Source of the DNA: JAIBJN01 sp963699495
Lineage (GTDB): Bacteria; Actinomycetota; Thermoleophilia; Gaiellales; Gaiellaceae
Reading direction: 5' to 3'
Length of the DNA: 64,000 nt
NCBI GenBank assembly: GCA_963699495.1
Contig: CAVOUB010000008.1
Span: forward strand, 1 to 64,000
Below, piece by piece: positions 26,608 through 35,555 of the stretch. Each line of letters starts with the position of its first letter. Within the stretch, counting starts at the first letter, position 1. A program made the translations under genes and the position numbers. The notes under the pieces were generated by a model that saw only the letters and a list, made by a program, of their open reading frames with translations, was not told the DNA's origin and searched no databases.

Positions 26608-27605
26608 CCGGCTCCCAGCGCCCCGTACACGAGCTCGTACGCGCGAACGGCGTCCTTGGAGGACTGCGCCTCACGCAGGGCAGCGTCGTCGATGCGGGAG
26701 GCGACGTCGTCGATGAAGCGCCACTGGAGCACGCTTCGGCGCACCGCCTCGATCGCGTCCTCGGTGTACGGGTAGAGGTCGAAGCCGAGCCGCTCGCCGT
26801 TCTCGCCGTAGCCGGCACGGCGGAGCTCGACCGCGAGCTCGAGCGTCTCCATGAACGCGGTCGCGCCGACCATGTTGTCGTCGTCGAAGGTTCCCCAGCC
26901 GGAGTTGGCGTGCTGGTGGCCCAGGAGGCCTTCCGCGGCGAGCAGCGCTGCGTACTCGGCCAGGTTCTCGCCGTTCATGATCAGGTGCTGCCAGTCCATG
27001 TTGACCTTCACGTTCGTGATCCCCTGGGCGCGCAGCGTGTGGATCACGTGGAGGGTCATGCCGATGTTGCGCATCAGGATCTTCATCGCCGGCTCGGAGT
27101 TCTTGTGCTCGAGGAAGAGCGAGACGCCGTGCTCGGCGCAGCGCTGCGCCGCCTCGCCGATCCCTTCGATCAGCCACGCCCAGCTCTCCTTGTACGGCGT
27201 CTGGAACGGGTAGTTGTAGCCCTCGATCCCCGGCCAGACGATGAAGTGGGCGCCGAGCGAGCCTGCCATGTCCGCCGCCGCCACGGTCCGGCGCACCGCT
27301 TCGGCCCTCGTGGAGGCGTGCGGCGAGACGAGGCCGCCGCGGCCGAAGCGCGGGTCGAGGTGGAGGCCCGTCGCGAGGCAATAGATGTCGTGCCCGCCGA
27401 GCGCCTCGCGCACGTCGTCCAGGTTCTCCTCCGAGACCTCCTGCGGGTAGTGGAACTCGTAGCCGTCGATCAGGTCGCCGAGGCCGTCCACCGCCCGGCG
27501 CACGCGCTCGGCGGTCGTCTCGCCCGCCCACTGCGGCTGGTAGCCGCCCGGGACGAACCGAGTGACCATTGGGCCGAGGGCCCAGATGCCGAGGCTCGTC
27601 TTCAC
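26604..27605 (-). CDS. Xylose-isomerase-like TIM-barrel sugar isomerase
   Basis: 333 residues from GTG 27605 (GTGA overlap with the preceding stop). Motifs parallel those of xylose isomerase: 'FIVWPGIEGYNYP' (equivalent of the WGGREG segment), 'LFLEHKNSEP' (cf. EPKPxEP, with the metal-binding Glu), 'VNMDWQHLIMNG', 'HQHANSGWG' and 'GFDLYPYTED'. This suggests a metal-dependent aldose-ketose isomerase. It is clearly divergent from classical XylA and belongs to a shorter actinobacterial group, so D-xylose, L-rhamnose or another aldose could be the substrate. Confidence 0.8.
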   Translation of the reverse strand: MKTSLGIWALGPMVTRFVPGGYQPQWAGETTAERVRRAVDGLGDLIDGYEFHYPQEVSEENLDDVREALGGHDIYCLATGLHLDPRFGRGGLVSPHASTRAEAVRRTVAAADMAGSLGAHFIVWPGIEGYNYPFQTPYKESWAWLIEGIGEAAQRCAEHGVSLFLEHKNSEPAMKILMRNIGMTLHVIHTLRAQGITNVKVNMDWQHLIMNGENLAEYAALLAAEGLLGHQHANSGWGTFDDDNMVGATAFMETLELAVELRRAGYGENGERLGFDLYPYTEDAIEAVRRSVLQWRFIDDVASRIDDAALREAQSSKDAVRAYELVYGALGAG

Positions 27606-28695
27606 GCTGTGCTCCTCTCGTAGGCGATCTCCTCGCGCTTCCCGCTCGCGGACGAGCGGACGATCGCGTCGCACACCTCGGCGCAGCGGTAGCCGTCCTC
27701 GAAGGTGGCTCCGTGCGGGGCGACCGAGCCCTCGCCTGCGATCGCCAGCAGGAGGTGGCGGAGCTCGTGCGTGAACGTGTCCCCCCAGCCGACGATGTGC
27801 CCGGGCGGCCACCAGAGCTCCATGAACGGGTGCTCCGGCTCGGTGACGAGGACGCGCTTGAACATGCCGCCCTCGTCCGCGACCTCGAGCTCGTTCAGGC
27901 GCTCGACGTCGAACGAGAGCGAGCCGCGCGAGCCGTTCACCTCGAACGTGTTCTGGTTGATGCGCCCGCGCGCGAGCCGCGAGGCCTCGAGCGTCCCGGT
28001 CGCACCGTTGGCGAACTCGACGGTCGCGACGAACGCGTCGTCGACCTCCCGGCCCTCGACGAAGGTGCGGACGACTGCCGAGACCGCCTCCGGCTCGCCG
28101 ACCAGGTAGCGCGCGAGGTCGACGATGTGGGCGCCGAGGTCTCCGAGCGCGCCCGAGCCGGCGACGTTCGAGTCGAAGCGCCAGCTGGGCGGTGCAGCCC
28201 AGCCCCAGGACTGGAGATAGCGCGCGCGAAAGTGGACGATGTCGCCGAGCTCGCCGGCCTCGAGCAGCTCACGGGCGAGCCGCACCGCCGGCACGAAGCG
28301 GTAGTTGAAGCCGCACATGTGCACGACCCCGGCGCGCTCGGCCTCGCCCCACATCTCCAGGGCCTCCCCCGCCGTCCGGCCGAGCGGCTTCTCGCAGAGG
28401 ACGTGCTTGCCGTTGCGCGCGGCGCCGATCGTAGGCTCGGCGTGGAGCGCGTTGGGCCCGCCGTTGTCGAAGAGGCCGATGCGATCGTCGGCCACCTGCT
28501 CGCGCCAGTCGGTCACGGCCTCGGCCCAGCCGTACTGCGCCCGCGCCTCCTCGACCTTCTCCGCATTGCGGCCCGAGATGGAGACGAGCTCCGGCTGGAG
28601 CGGCGTCCCGAGGGCTCTCTGGGCCAGGAACGCCCGCGAGTGCGCCTTGCCCATGAAGGCGTAGCCGAGCATGCCGACCCCGATGACTTCGGCAC
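27602..28695 (-). pseudogene. Gfo/Idh/MocA-family oxidoreductase, probable 5' frameshift
   Basis: The open frame from ATG 28672 (356 residues, 'MLGYAFMGKAHSRAF') lacks the first beta strand. GTG 28693-28695, which has GGAG upstream, would begin 'MPEVIGVGMLGYAF' if one G were added near 28690 (CCGAA to CCGGAA). The rest is intact: 'EKPLGRTAGEALEM' with the catalytic EKP, 'GALGDLGAHIVDLARYLVG', and C-terminal 'HELRHLLLAIAGEG'. NAD(P)-dependent sugar or polyol dehydrogenase. It differs substantially from the other Gfo/Idh gene of this operon, so the two are not recent duplicates. Confidence 0.8.
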
Positions 28696-28712
28696 GCGGC
28701 AGCGCGGTCTCC

Positions 28713-30005
28713 TCAGACGACGCCGCGGGCGGCCCGGCGGCGCTTCGCGTAGGCGTCGACGAGCACGGCGCCGAGGAGCACCAGGCCGGTGATCACGAAC
28801 TTGGTGCCCGAGGCCAGCCCGAGGAGGTCCATCCCGTTCTGGATCGACGCGATCACCAGGGCTCCCAGCAGCGCCGAGACCACGCGGCCCACACCGCCGA
28901 AGAGGCTCGTGCCGCCGATGACGGCGGAGGCGATGACGAGGAGGAGGAGGTTCCCGCTGCCGGTGTTGGTCGCGACCGAGCGGAGCCGCGAGGCGAGCAT
29001 GATCCCGCCGACCCCCGCCATGAAGCTGCTGATCATGAACACCGCGATACGGACGCGGTCGACGTTGATCCCGGCTCGGCGGGAGGCTTCGGCGCTGCCG
29101 CCGACCGCGTAGACATGGCGGCCGAAGCGGGTGCGCGACGCGATGAACGTCCAGAAGACGAGCAGGATCAGGAGGATCACCGTCACCTTGGGCACGCCCC
29201 GGTCCTTGTTGACGTACCAGACGGCGGCGAAGGTGACGACTGCGAGCCCGAGGATCTGGAGCAACATCACCACGACCGGCTTGGCGTAGAGGCCGCTGGC
29301 CCGGCGGCTGCGCGCGTTCTGAAGCTGCGCCAGCGCGAAGCTCGCCACCGCCACGATCGCGACCGCCCATCCTGCAGTCGTGCTCAGGAAGTCGTTGGCG
29401 ATCCCCACGACCGTCTCGTTCTGGACCCTGATCGTTCCCACCGACGAGGCCTGGGTGGTGAGGATCAGGACGACCCCGGACCAGATCAGGAGCCCCGCCA
29501 GCGTGACGACGAAGGACGGGACGCCGGCCTTGGTGATGACGAGCGCCTGAACGAAGCCGATCGCCGTCGTGCAGATGAGCGCCGCGAGGATCGCGGCCCA
29601 CCACGGCCACCCGGGGTCGTCGGGTCGCAGGAGGAGGGTCATGACGACGCCGCCGACCGCGCTCACGAAGGCGACCGACAGGTCGATCTCGCCGATCAGG
29701 AGCACGAACACGACGCCGATCGCGATCGTGGCGATCGCGGACATCTGCAGAAGCAGGTTCGTGAAGTTGCGCTCGGTGAGAAACGTGTCGTCGAGGAGGC
29801 CGAAGATGATCGCGATCACCACGAGGCCGACGATGATCGGGAGGGAGCCCAGCTCGCCCGCGCGAATCCCCTGCCACCAGAGCTTGACGAAGCTGGACAG
29901 GCTCGCGCCCGAAACGTCTTCCGCCAGCACGTCGGCGCCCACCGGCTCGACGCGCGCCGCGGTCGGGTCGGCTACCGGGTCGGCGTCGATCGGGCGCTCG
30001 GTCAC
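28713..30005 (-). CDS. Sugar ABC transporter permease (XylH-like)
   Basis: 430 residues with about ten transmembrane helices and a long polar N-terminus. Shows the family signature 'GEIDLSVAFVSAVGGVV' and 'AINVDRVRI'-type coupling segment ('EASRRAGINVDRVRIAVF'), and the late 'VIGGTSLFGGVGRVVSALLG'. Forms the membrane channel of a monosaccharide importer of the CUT2 type. GTG start overlaps the ATPase stop by four bases. Confidence 0.92.
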   Translation of the reverse strand: MTERPIDADPVADPTAARVEPVGADVLAEDVSGASLSSFVKLWWQGIRAGELGSLPIIVGLVVIAIIFGLLDDTFLTERNFTNLLLQMSAIATIAIGVVFVLLIGEIDLSVAFVSAVGGVVMTLLLRPDDPGWPWWAAILAALICTTAIGFVQALVITKAGVPSFVVTLAGLLIWSGVVLILTTQASSVGTIRVQNETVVGIANDFLSTTAGWAVAIVAVASFALAQLQNARSRRASGLYAKPVVVMLLQILGLAVVTFAAVWYVNKDRGVPKVTVILLILLVFWTFIASRTRFGRHVYAVGGSAEASRRAGINVDRVRIAVFMISSFMAGVGGIMLASRLRSVATNTGSGNLLLLVIASAVIGGTSLFGGVGRVVSALLGALVIASIQNGMDLLGLASGTKFVITGLVLLGAVLVDAYAKRRRAARGVV

Positions 30006-30847
30006 GCCTCGGCCTTCTCGGGCTTATCCATTCCGGGCACCTGGTCGAGCGTCCCGGCGGTGATGGCGTGCACGACCTCCTGCTGATTCGTCTCCGATCG
30101 CTCGAGCAGCGCCACCCGCTGTCCGAGCCGGAGCACGGCGATGCGGTCGGCGCACTCGAACACGTCGTGCAGGTTGTGGGAGATGATCACGACCCCCAGC
30201 CCCCGCTCGGCCAGTCGCCGGACGAGGTCGAGCACCTGACGGGTCTGAGCCACGCCGAGCGCGGCCGTGGGCTCGTCGAGGATGACGAGCTTCGAGTCCC
30301 ACATGACCGACTTCGCCACGGCGACGGCCTGGCGCTGCCCGCCGGAGAGGCCGGCGACGGTCTGGCGAACCGACCGGAGGGTTGTCACCGACAGGCTGTC
30401 GAGCGTCTCACGCGAGGACTTCTCCATGCTCGACTCGTCGAGCACGATGCCGGTCCGGAGTCGCTCGCGCCCCAGGAACATGTTGGCCACGACATCGAGG
30501 TTGTCGGCGAGCGCGAGATCCTGGTACACGACCTCGATCCCGAGCTTCGCCGCCTCGCGGGGGCCGTGGATGGCGACGTGGTCGCCCTCGTAGAAGACCT
30601 CGCCCTCATCGAAGGGATAGATCCCGGCGACGCCCTTGATGAGCGTCGACTTGCCCGCTCCGTTGTCGCCGACCAGCGCCATCACCTCGCCATGGCGCAC
30701 CTCGAAGTCCACGCGGTAGAGCGCCTGCACGGCGCCGAAAGCCTTCGAAACGCCCCGGCACTCGAGCAGCGGGGGGCTGGGCGTGTTCATCGTCTCGGGT
30801 AGAGGGGCGGGGGCGCTTGCGGCGCCCCCGCCGTCTCCAGTTGTCAC
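30002..30847 (-). CDS. Sugar ABC transporter ATP-binding protein, single-domain
   Basis: 281 residues, one ABC domain: Walker A GDNGAGKST, Q-loop 'VYQDLALADNLDVVANMFLG', signature 'GLSGGQRQAVAVAK', Walker B 'LVILDEPTAAL', and H-loop 'VIISHNLHDVFE'. Typical CUT2 ATPases (XylG, RbsA) carry two tandem domains of about 500 residues; this one is a half-size, functional-looking subunit that would dimerise. The stop of the substrate-binding gene is two bases upstream of its start. Confidence 0.9.
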   Translation of the reverse strand: MTTGDGGGAASAPAPLPETMNTPSPPLLECRGVSKAFGAVQALYRVDFEVRHGEVMALVGDNGAGKSTLIKGVAGIYPFDEGEVFYEGDHVAIHGPREAAKLGIEVVYQDLALADNLDVVANMFLGRERLRTGIVLDESSMEKSSRETLDSLSVTTLRSVRQTVAGLSGGQRQAVAVAKSVMWDSKLVILDEPTAALGVAQTRQVLDLVRRLAERGLGVVIISHNLHDVFECADRIAVLRLGQRVALLERSETNQQEVVHAITAGTLDQVPGMDKPEKAEA

Positions 30848-30849
30848 GT

Positions 30850-32073
30850 CTAGCTGTTTTCCTTGCAGAAGTCGGTGTCCACAGTGTCGCCGGTGCAGAT
30901 CTCTTCGATCGTCCGGAAACCGTCTGCGATCACCGTGTCGGCGATGTTGTCGACCGTGACTCCGGTCGGCGTCAGGGCGAGGTACGGCACGACGCCGTCG
31001 CCTGTCGGCGAGTCGGCCGGCTTGCCGTCCGCGGCCGTGATCCCGATCGTCTCGAACTCGAAGTCGGACGTCACGGTGCTCGGATCCTCGCCGGCGCAGA
31101 GCGCCAGCGCGGCCTTGGCTGCGACATCGGCCTCGGCCTGGATCGGCTTGTAGACGGTCATCGTCTGCTTGCCGAGCAGGATCTGCTGGATCCCCGCCGC
31201 GGTCGCGTCCTGGCCGCTCAGGGGCACGGGCCCGACGCCTGCGGCCTCGAGGGCGTTGATCGCCTGCGTGGCCAGGTTGTCGTTGGCGGCGAAGACCGCG
31301 TCGACCTTGTTGTTCTCGTCGGTGAGGATCTGCTCCATGATCGTCTGGCCCTCACCGTTGGCGCCCCAGCCGGGGACGAACTGGTCGGCGGCCAGCTCCC
31401 AGCTCCCGTCCGCGACGTGCTCCTGCACCGTCGCGTCGTAGCCGTCCTTGAAGAGGAACGCGTTGTTGTCCTCCTCGCCGCCGTTCAGCTCGACGATCCG
31501 CTTCGGGTCGGCGGGAAGCGCGTCGATGACCGGCTCGAGCACGTCGGCCATGGTCGCACCGACCGCGACGTTGTCGAAGCTCACGTAGGCCGCGCCACCC
31601 GAGCTGCCGGTGTTGAACCGGTCGTACTCGATGACGTCGATCCCGGCTTCCTTCGCCGAGTCGATGATGGCTCCGCCGGAGCCGGTGTCGATGCTGGTCA
31701 GCACGATCACGCCTGCGCCGTCAGCGATCGCCTGCTCGGCCTGCGACTGCTGCGTCGCCGCGTCGCCTTCAGCGTTGACGATCGTGTGCTCGACCCCGGC
31801 GTCCGTGAACGCCTTGTCGAAGTACGGGCGATCGTCCGTCTCCCAGCGGGGCGAGCTCGCGCTGTCGGGGAGGAGGACCCAGATGCTCTTGTCGCATCCG
31901 CCGCCGCCTCCACCGGTGTCGCCCACAGCCTCGCCGGTGCCTGCGGTGGTTTCGTCGTCGTCGCCGCCGCATCCCGCCGCGACGAGCGCGAAGGCCGCCA
32001 CGAGCGTCAGCAGGAGGCCAAGCACTAGTCGGCGCATCTGGGATTCGGGAACTCTGTTCGAAAATCTGCTCAC
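30850..32073 (-). CDS. Sugar-binding lipoprotein of the ABC importer (XylF/RbsB-like)
   Basis: 407 residues from GTG 32073, with AGGAGG six bases upstream. The N-terminus has a lipoprotein signal with lipobox LVAAGC (Cys about residue 35) and a low-complexity glycine stretch. The periplasmic-binding fold of type I follows: 'DKSIWVLLPDSASSPRWETD', 'VIVLTSIDTGSGGAIIDSAK', 'YVSFDNVAVGATMADVL', 'VFAANDNLATQAINALEAAG', 'VPLSGQDATAAGIQQIL'. It captures a monosaccharide outside the cell. First gene of the eight-gene sugar operon. Confidence 0.92.
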   Translation of the reverse strand: MSRFSNRVPESQMRRLVLGLLLTLVAAFALVAAGCGGDDDETTAGTGEAVGDTGGGGGGCDKSIWVLLPDSASSPRWETDDRPYFDKAFTDAGVEHTIVNAEGDAATQQSQAEQAIADGAGVIVLTSIDTGSGGAIIDSAKEAGIDVIEYDRFNTGSSGGAAYVSFDNVAVGATMADVLEPVIDALPADPKRIVELNGGEEDNNAFLFKDGYDATVQEHVADGSWELAADQFVPGWGANGEGQTIMEQILTDENNKVDAVFAANDNLATQAINALEAAGVGPVPLSGQDATAAGIQQILLGKQTMTVYKPIQAEADVAAKAALALCAGEDPSTVTSDFEFETIGITAADGKPADSPTGDGVVPYLALTPTGVTVDNIADTVIADGFRTIEEICTGDTVDTDFCKENS

Positions 32074-32117
32074 GCTTCGCCTCCTCGTTGACTTACCCCG
32101 GCCGCCCTTGCGGAGGC

Positions 32118-32147
32118 AGCTTAGGGGCATCAGAGGGCAAATTTCAA
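32118..32147 (-). promoter_or_regulatory. Promoter of the sugar operon
   Basis: TTGAAA (-35, 32142-32147) and TAAGCT (-10, 32118-32123) are separated by 18 bases on the minus strand, about 40 bases before the GTG of the binding-protein gene. Both resemble sigma-A consensus. The divergent ROK gene starts about 100 bases away, so repressor binding in this interval is likely; I could not pick out a convincing palindromic operator. Confidence 0.55.
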
Positions 32148-32246
32148 GCGATAACGCGCGCAACTCACCCGGGAGCGAACAGGAAGGGGTGCGGCGGACG
32201 CCATTTCCTTTCTGTCCGGTCCTGCCGTAATTCCGAGGTTGAGCAG

Positions 32247-33520
32247 GTGAAATTCGTCCCCAAGCCTGCGAAAGTGTTGAATACCGCGGACTTGCGAGGA
32301 GCAATGACGGTCGAGCCAGGAACATTCGGAACGCTCAGGGAGCTGAACCGGCTCCGCGTCGTCGATGCCCTGAGGCGGGCCGGAACCGCCAGCCGGAGCG
32401 ACCTCGCGCGCATGACCGGCATCTCACGGACGACCGTGGCGACGCTCGTCTCGGACCTCCAGACACGCGGCCTGATCGTCGAGCAGGCGGACGGGCGGGC
32501 GGAGCCGACCGGGAGGGGCCGGCCGCCGGTGCTACTGCGCCTGGACGCCGCTGCCGGCTCCGCGCTCGGCGTCGACTTCGGCCACCGCCACGTCCGTGTC
32601 GCCGTGGCCGACCTGTCCTCCGCAGTCCTCGCCGAGCGCTTCGTCGAGCTGGACGTGGACGAAGCCCCCGAGGACGCGCTCGACGCGGCGGCCGACCTGG
32701 CGTCGACCGTTCTGGCCGAGGCGGGCGTGGACCGAAGCCGCGTCATCGGCGCGGGCATGGCTCTCTCGGCCCCGATCGATCGCCACCAGGGAGTCGTCGG
32801 CTCGACCGTGCTCCCCAGCTGGGCCGGCATCCAGGCCGGCGAGGAGCTCTCCCGCCGCCTCGAGATCCCGGTCGAGCTCGACAACGACGCGAACCTCGGT
32901 GCCCTGGCCGAGGTCTCCTTCGGCGCGGGCCGCGGCTTCTCCGACGTGGTCTACGTGATGATGTCCTCCGGCGTCGGCGCAGGGCTCTTGCTCGGCGGCC
33001 GCCTGTACCACGGCGTCGACCGGCATCGCCGGCGAGCTGGGACACGTTCAGGTGCGACCCGAGGGCGCCATCTGCCGCTGCGGAAACCGCGGCTGCCTGG
33101 AGACGGTCGCCTCGAGCGGCGCACTCCTTTCGCTTCTCCGCCCCACACACGGCCCCGAGCTGACGCTCCGCGCCATGCTCGACCTCGTGGCGGAGGGCGA
33201 CCTCGCCGCGAGGCGTGTGGTCAGTGACGCGGGGCGCGCCGTCGGCCGCGCCGTCGCCGACCTCTGCAACTCCCTGAACCCCGCGGCGATCATCGTCGGC
33301 GGCGACCTCAGCCCCGCCGGCGACGCCCTGCTCGACGGGGTGCGGGAGGAGATCGACCGCTACGCGCTGCCAGGGGCGGCGGAGGCCGTCGAGGTCAAGG
33401 CCGGCATCCTCGGAGAGCGGGCCGAGGTGCTCGGCGCGCTCGCGGTCGTGATCGCCGACACCGACCGGCTTCGCACCGCAGGGCTCGCCCCCATCGGCGC
33501 GGGCGACGGGCGCGGGCTAG
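32247..33520 (+). pseudogene. ROK-family transcriptional repressor, frameshifted
   Basis: About 420 residues from GTG 32247 (GAGG eight bases upstream; ATG 32304 is an alternative). N-terminal winged HTH 'SRSDLARMTGISRTTVATLV', then the ROK kinase-like fold: 'GSALGVDFGHRHVRVAVADL', 'ELDNDANLGALAEVSFGAG'. An extra base near 33015-33020 breaks the frame; beyond it come 'GIAGELGHVQVRPEGAI', the zinc site CRCGNRGCLE and 'LNPAAIIVGGDLSPAG'. After the shift the frame runs past the likely stop (TAG 33518) to 33723, antisense to the next gene, so another indel near the end is likely. Represses the divergent sugar operon by inference. Confidence 0.75.
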
Positions 33521-34543
33521 CTACTCGCGCGCCGACGGGTAGCGCAGGATGCTCTCGGCGAGCTTGGACGCGTCGCCGAAGATGCCGGCGATGGCGAGGC
33601 CCTCGTCGGGAACGACGCTCCCCGGCAGCAGCGCCGCCCTGCGGATGGCCGCAGCCTTGCCGACGTGGCAGTCGGCGCCGATCGCAGCCGGGCCCCGGAT
33701 CTGCGCGTCCTGCTCGACGGTGACGTTCGGGCCCAGCACGACCGGGCCGTCGATCATGGCGTCGCCGTGGATGCGGCAGCCTTCCTCCGCCCAGACGCCC
33801 GGGGCGATCTCCTCGCCGGGGATGTCCACGCGGACGTGGCCGAGAACGGCGTCCAGGATCGTGTTGCGCAGCTCGTCCAGGTCGCCGACGTCGTTCCAGT
33901 ACGCCATCGTCGTGTACGCGTAGACCTCCTCGCCGGCCGCCACGAGGTTCGGCCAGACGTCCTCGCCGAAGTCGTAGAACGTGTCGGGCGGGATGCGCTC
34001 GAGCAGCTCCGGCTCGATCACGTAGATGCCGCAGTTGGCGAGGTCGCTGCGGGCCTCGTCGCGCCGCGGCTTCTCCTGGAACCCGCGCACGCGCGTATCC
34101 CGGTCGAGGATGACGACGCCGTACGAGGAGGGGTCGGCCACGGGCTTCACGGTCAGCGTCGCGAGCGCCCCGGTGCGCTGGTGGTGGCCGAGGAGCGCAG
34201 TCAGGTCGACGTCGTGGAGGCCGTCGCCCGAGGTGATCAGGATCGTCTCGTCGCCCCAGTAGTCCTGCAGCTTCTTCGTCCCGCCCGCGGTGCCGCGGAG
34301 CTCCGGCTCCTCCGACCAGCGGATGGACATGTCGAGCGCGGCGCCGTCGCCGAAGTAGCGCTGGATCATCTCCGGGAAGGCGTGCAGGTTGATGCCGACC
34401 TCGGTCACGTCGTGGCGGCGGAGCAGGTTGAGGAGGTGGTGCAGGACCGGCCGGTTCGCCACGGGCATCATCGGCTTCGGCAGGAAGTCGGTGAGCGGAC
34501 GGAGCCGCGTGCCCAGGCCGGCGGCCATGACCATCGCCTTCAT
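33521..34543 (-). CDS. NDP-sugar pyrophosphorylase with left-handed beta-helix tail
   Basis: 340 residues. N-terminal nucleotidyltransferase signature 'MAAGLGTRLRPLTDFLPKPM', 'VLHHLLNLLRRHDVTEVGIN', 'TSGDGLHDVDL' and 'GFQEKPRR'. C-terminal hexapeptide-repeat segment ('GDAMIDGPVVLGPNVTVEQ', 'GPAAIGADCHVGKAAAI'). It transfers a nucleotidyl group to a sugar 1-phosphate, most likely mannose or glucose 1-phosphate. RBS AGGAGG stands upstream of ATG 34543, and the ATG overlaps the mtnA stop. Confidence 0.85.
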   Translation of the reverse strand: MKAMVMAAGLGTRLRPLTDFLPKPMMPVANRPVLHHLLNLLRRHDVTEVGINLHAFPEMIQRYFGDGAALDMSIRWSEEPELRGTAGGTKKLQDYWGDETILITSGDGLHDVDLTALLGHHQRTGALATLTVKPVADPSSYGVVILDRDTRVRGFQEKPRRDEARSDLANCGIYVIEPELLERIPPDTFYDFGEDVWPNLVAAGEEVYAYTTMAYWNDVGDLDELRNTILDAVLGHVRVDIPGEEIAPGVWAEEGCRIHGDAMIDGPVVLGPNVTVEQDAQIRGPAAIGADCHVGKAAAIRRAALLPGSVVPDEGLAIAGIFGDASKLAESILRYPSARE

Positions 34544-35529
34544 CCTGCGACCTCCTCTCGCGTGCGGCCGAGACCGGCCAGGGACTCCCGGTACGGCGGG
34601 CGGTGCACGCCCTCCTCCGTGATGATCGCCGAGATCAGCCCCGCGGGCGTCACGTCGAAGGCCGGATTCCGCGCCTGGAAGCGGTCTGTCACCTCGGCCG
34701 GGTCGCGCTCCTCGATGGGGATGTCGGCTCCGCTTCCGGCCGCGAGGTCGACCGTGGAGCTCGGCGCCACGACGTAGAAGGGGATGGTGTGGTGGGCGGC
34801 GAGCACGGCGAGCGGGTACGTGCCGATCTTGTTCGCCGCGTCGCCGTTGGCGGCGATGCGGTCGGCCCCCGTCAGGACCGCGTCCACCTCGCCGCGCGCC
34901 ATCAGCGAGCCCGCCGCGCTGTCCGTCACCACGCTGTGCGGCACGCCGGCCCGCTCCAGCTCCCAGGCCGTCAGCCGCGCGCCCTGGAGGAGCGGCCGCG
35001 TCTCGTCGACGAGCACGTGCGCGACGAGCCCGCGCTCGAAGCCCTCCCGGATCGCGCCCAGCGCCGTGCCCACGCCGCCGGTCGCGAGCGCGCCGGCGTT
35101 GCAGTGGGTGAGCGCGCGCGTGCCCGGCGCGAGCAGGCCGGCGGCATGGCCGGCCATCCGGCGGCAGCGCTCGACCTCCTCCTCGTGCAGGGCCCGAGCC
35201 CGTGCCGCGAGCGCAGGCGCCGCCTGGTCTCCCCGGCGCATCTCGGCAATCGCCCAGGGCAGGTTCACCGCCGTCGGGCGCGAGGCAAGGAGGAGGGCGG
35301 CGGCCTCGTCGAGGTCGTCGCCGCGGGCGGCCGCCAGCGCATACCCGTAGGCGGCGGCGATTCCGATCGCCGGCGCTCCACGCACGGCGAGCGTGCGGAT
35401 CGCCCCGGCGACCTCCGGAACGGACCTGCACTCGAGCTCCACGACCTCGTCGGGAAGGAGGCGCTGGTCGAGCACCACGACCGCGTCAGCGTCGAGGCGG
35501 ACGATCTCGTCGGGCTGGAGGTCCCTCAC
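34540..35529 (-). CDS. S-methyl-5-thioribose-1-phosphate isomerase (MtnA)
   Basis: 329 residues. Methionine salvage: converts methylthioribose-1-P into methylthioribulose-1-P. Key segments: 'AVRGAPAIGIAAAYGYAL', the catalytic-cysteine motif 'THCNAGALATGGVGTALG', and the catalytic-aspartate motif 'LTGADRIAANGDAANKIGTY'. The only in-frame start is GTG 35529; it has no SD and its first two bases form the foot of a perfect 12-bp hairpin. It lies 26 bases after the sahH stop. Some MtnA-like proteins act on ribose-1,5-bisphosphate (e2b2-type), but the motifs favour MtnA. Confidence 0.9.
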   Translation of the reverse strand: MRDLQPDEIVRLDADAVVVLDQRLLPDEVVELECRSVPEVAGAIRTLAVRGAPAIGIAAAYGYALAAARGDDLDEAAALLLASRPTAVNLPWAIAEMRRGDQAAPALAARARALHEEEVERCRRMAGHAAGLLAPGTRALTHCNAGALATGGVGTALGAIREGFERGLVAHVLVDETRPLLQGARLTAWELERAGVPHSVVTDSAAGSLMARGEVDAVLTGADRIAANGDAANKIGTYPLAVLAAHHTIPFYVVAPSSTVDLAAGSGADIPIEERDPAEVTDRFQARNPAFDVTPAGLISAIITEEGVHRPPYRESLAGLGRTREEVAG

Positions 35530-35554
35530 CGGAAAATGCGCAGCATTTTCCGGT
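35528..35554 (-). promoter_or_regulatory. Perfect 12-bp hairpin overlapping the mtnA start codon
   Basis: ACCGGAAAATGC at 35528-35539 is the exact reverse complement of 35543-35554, with a three-base loop. In the minus-strand transcript the 3' foot of the stem contains the first two bases of the mtnA GTG. There is no T-run after it, so it is not a standard terminator. It could limit mtnA translation or act as an mRNA processing or stabilising element. Confidence 0.6.
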
Positions 35555-35555
35555 C

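Noticed and set aside
32073..32247. Palindromic ROK operator
   Set aside because: Several short AT-rich pieces near the -35 box look semi-symmetric but none pairs well enough to call.
33521..33723. Extension of the ROK protein to 33723
   Set aside because: Residues after about 33510 are arginine/tryptophan-rich and run antisense through the nucleotidyltransferase gene; the family ends before this.
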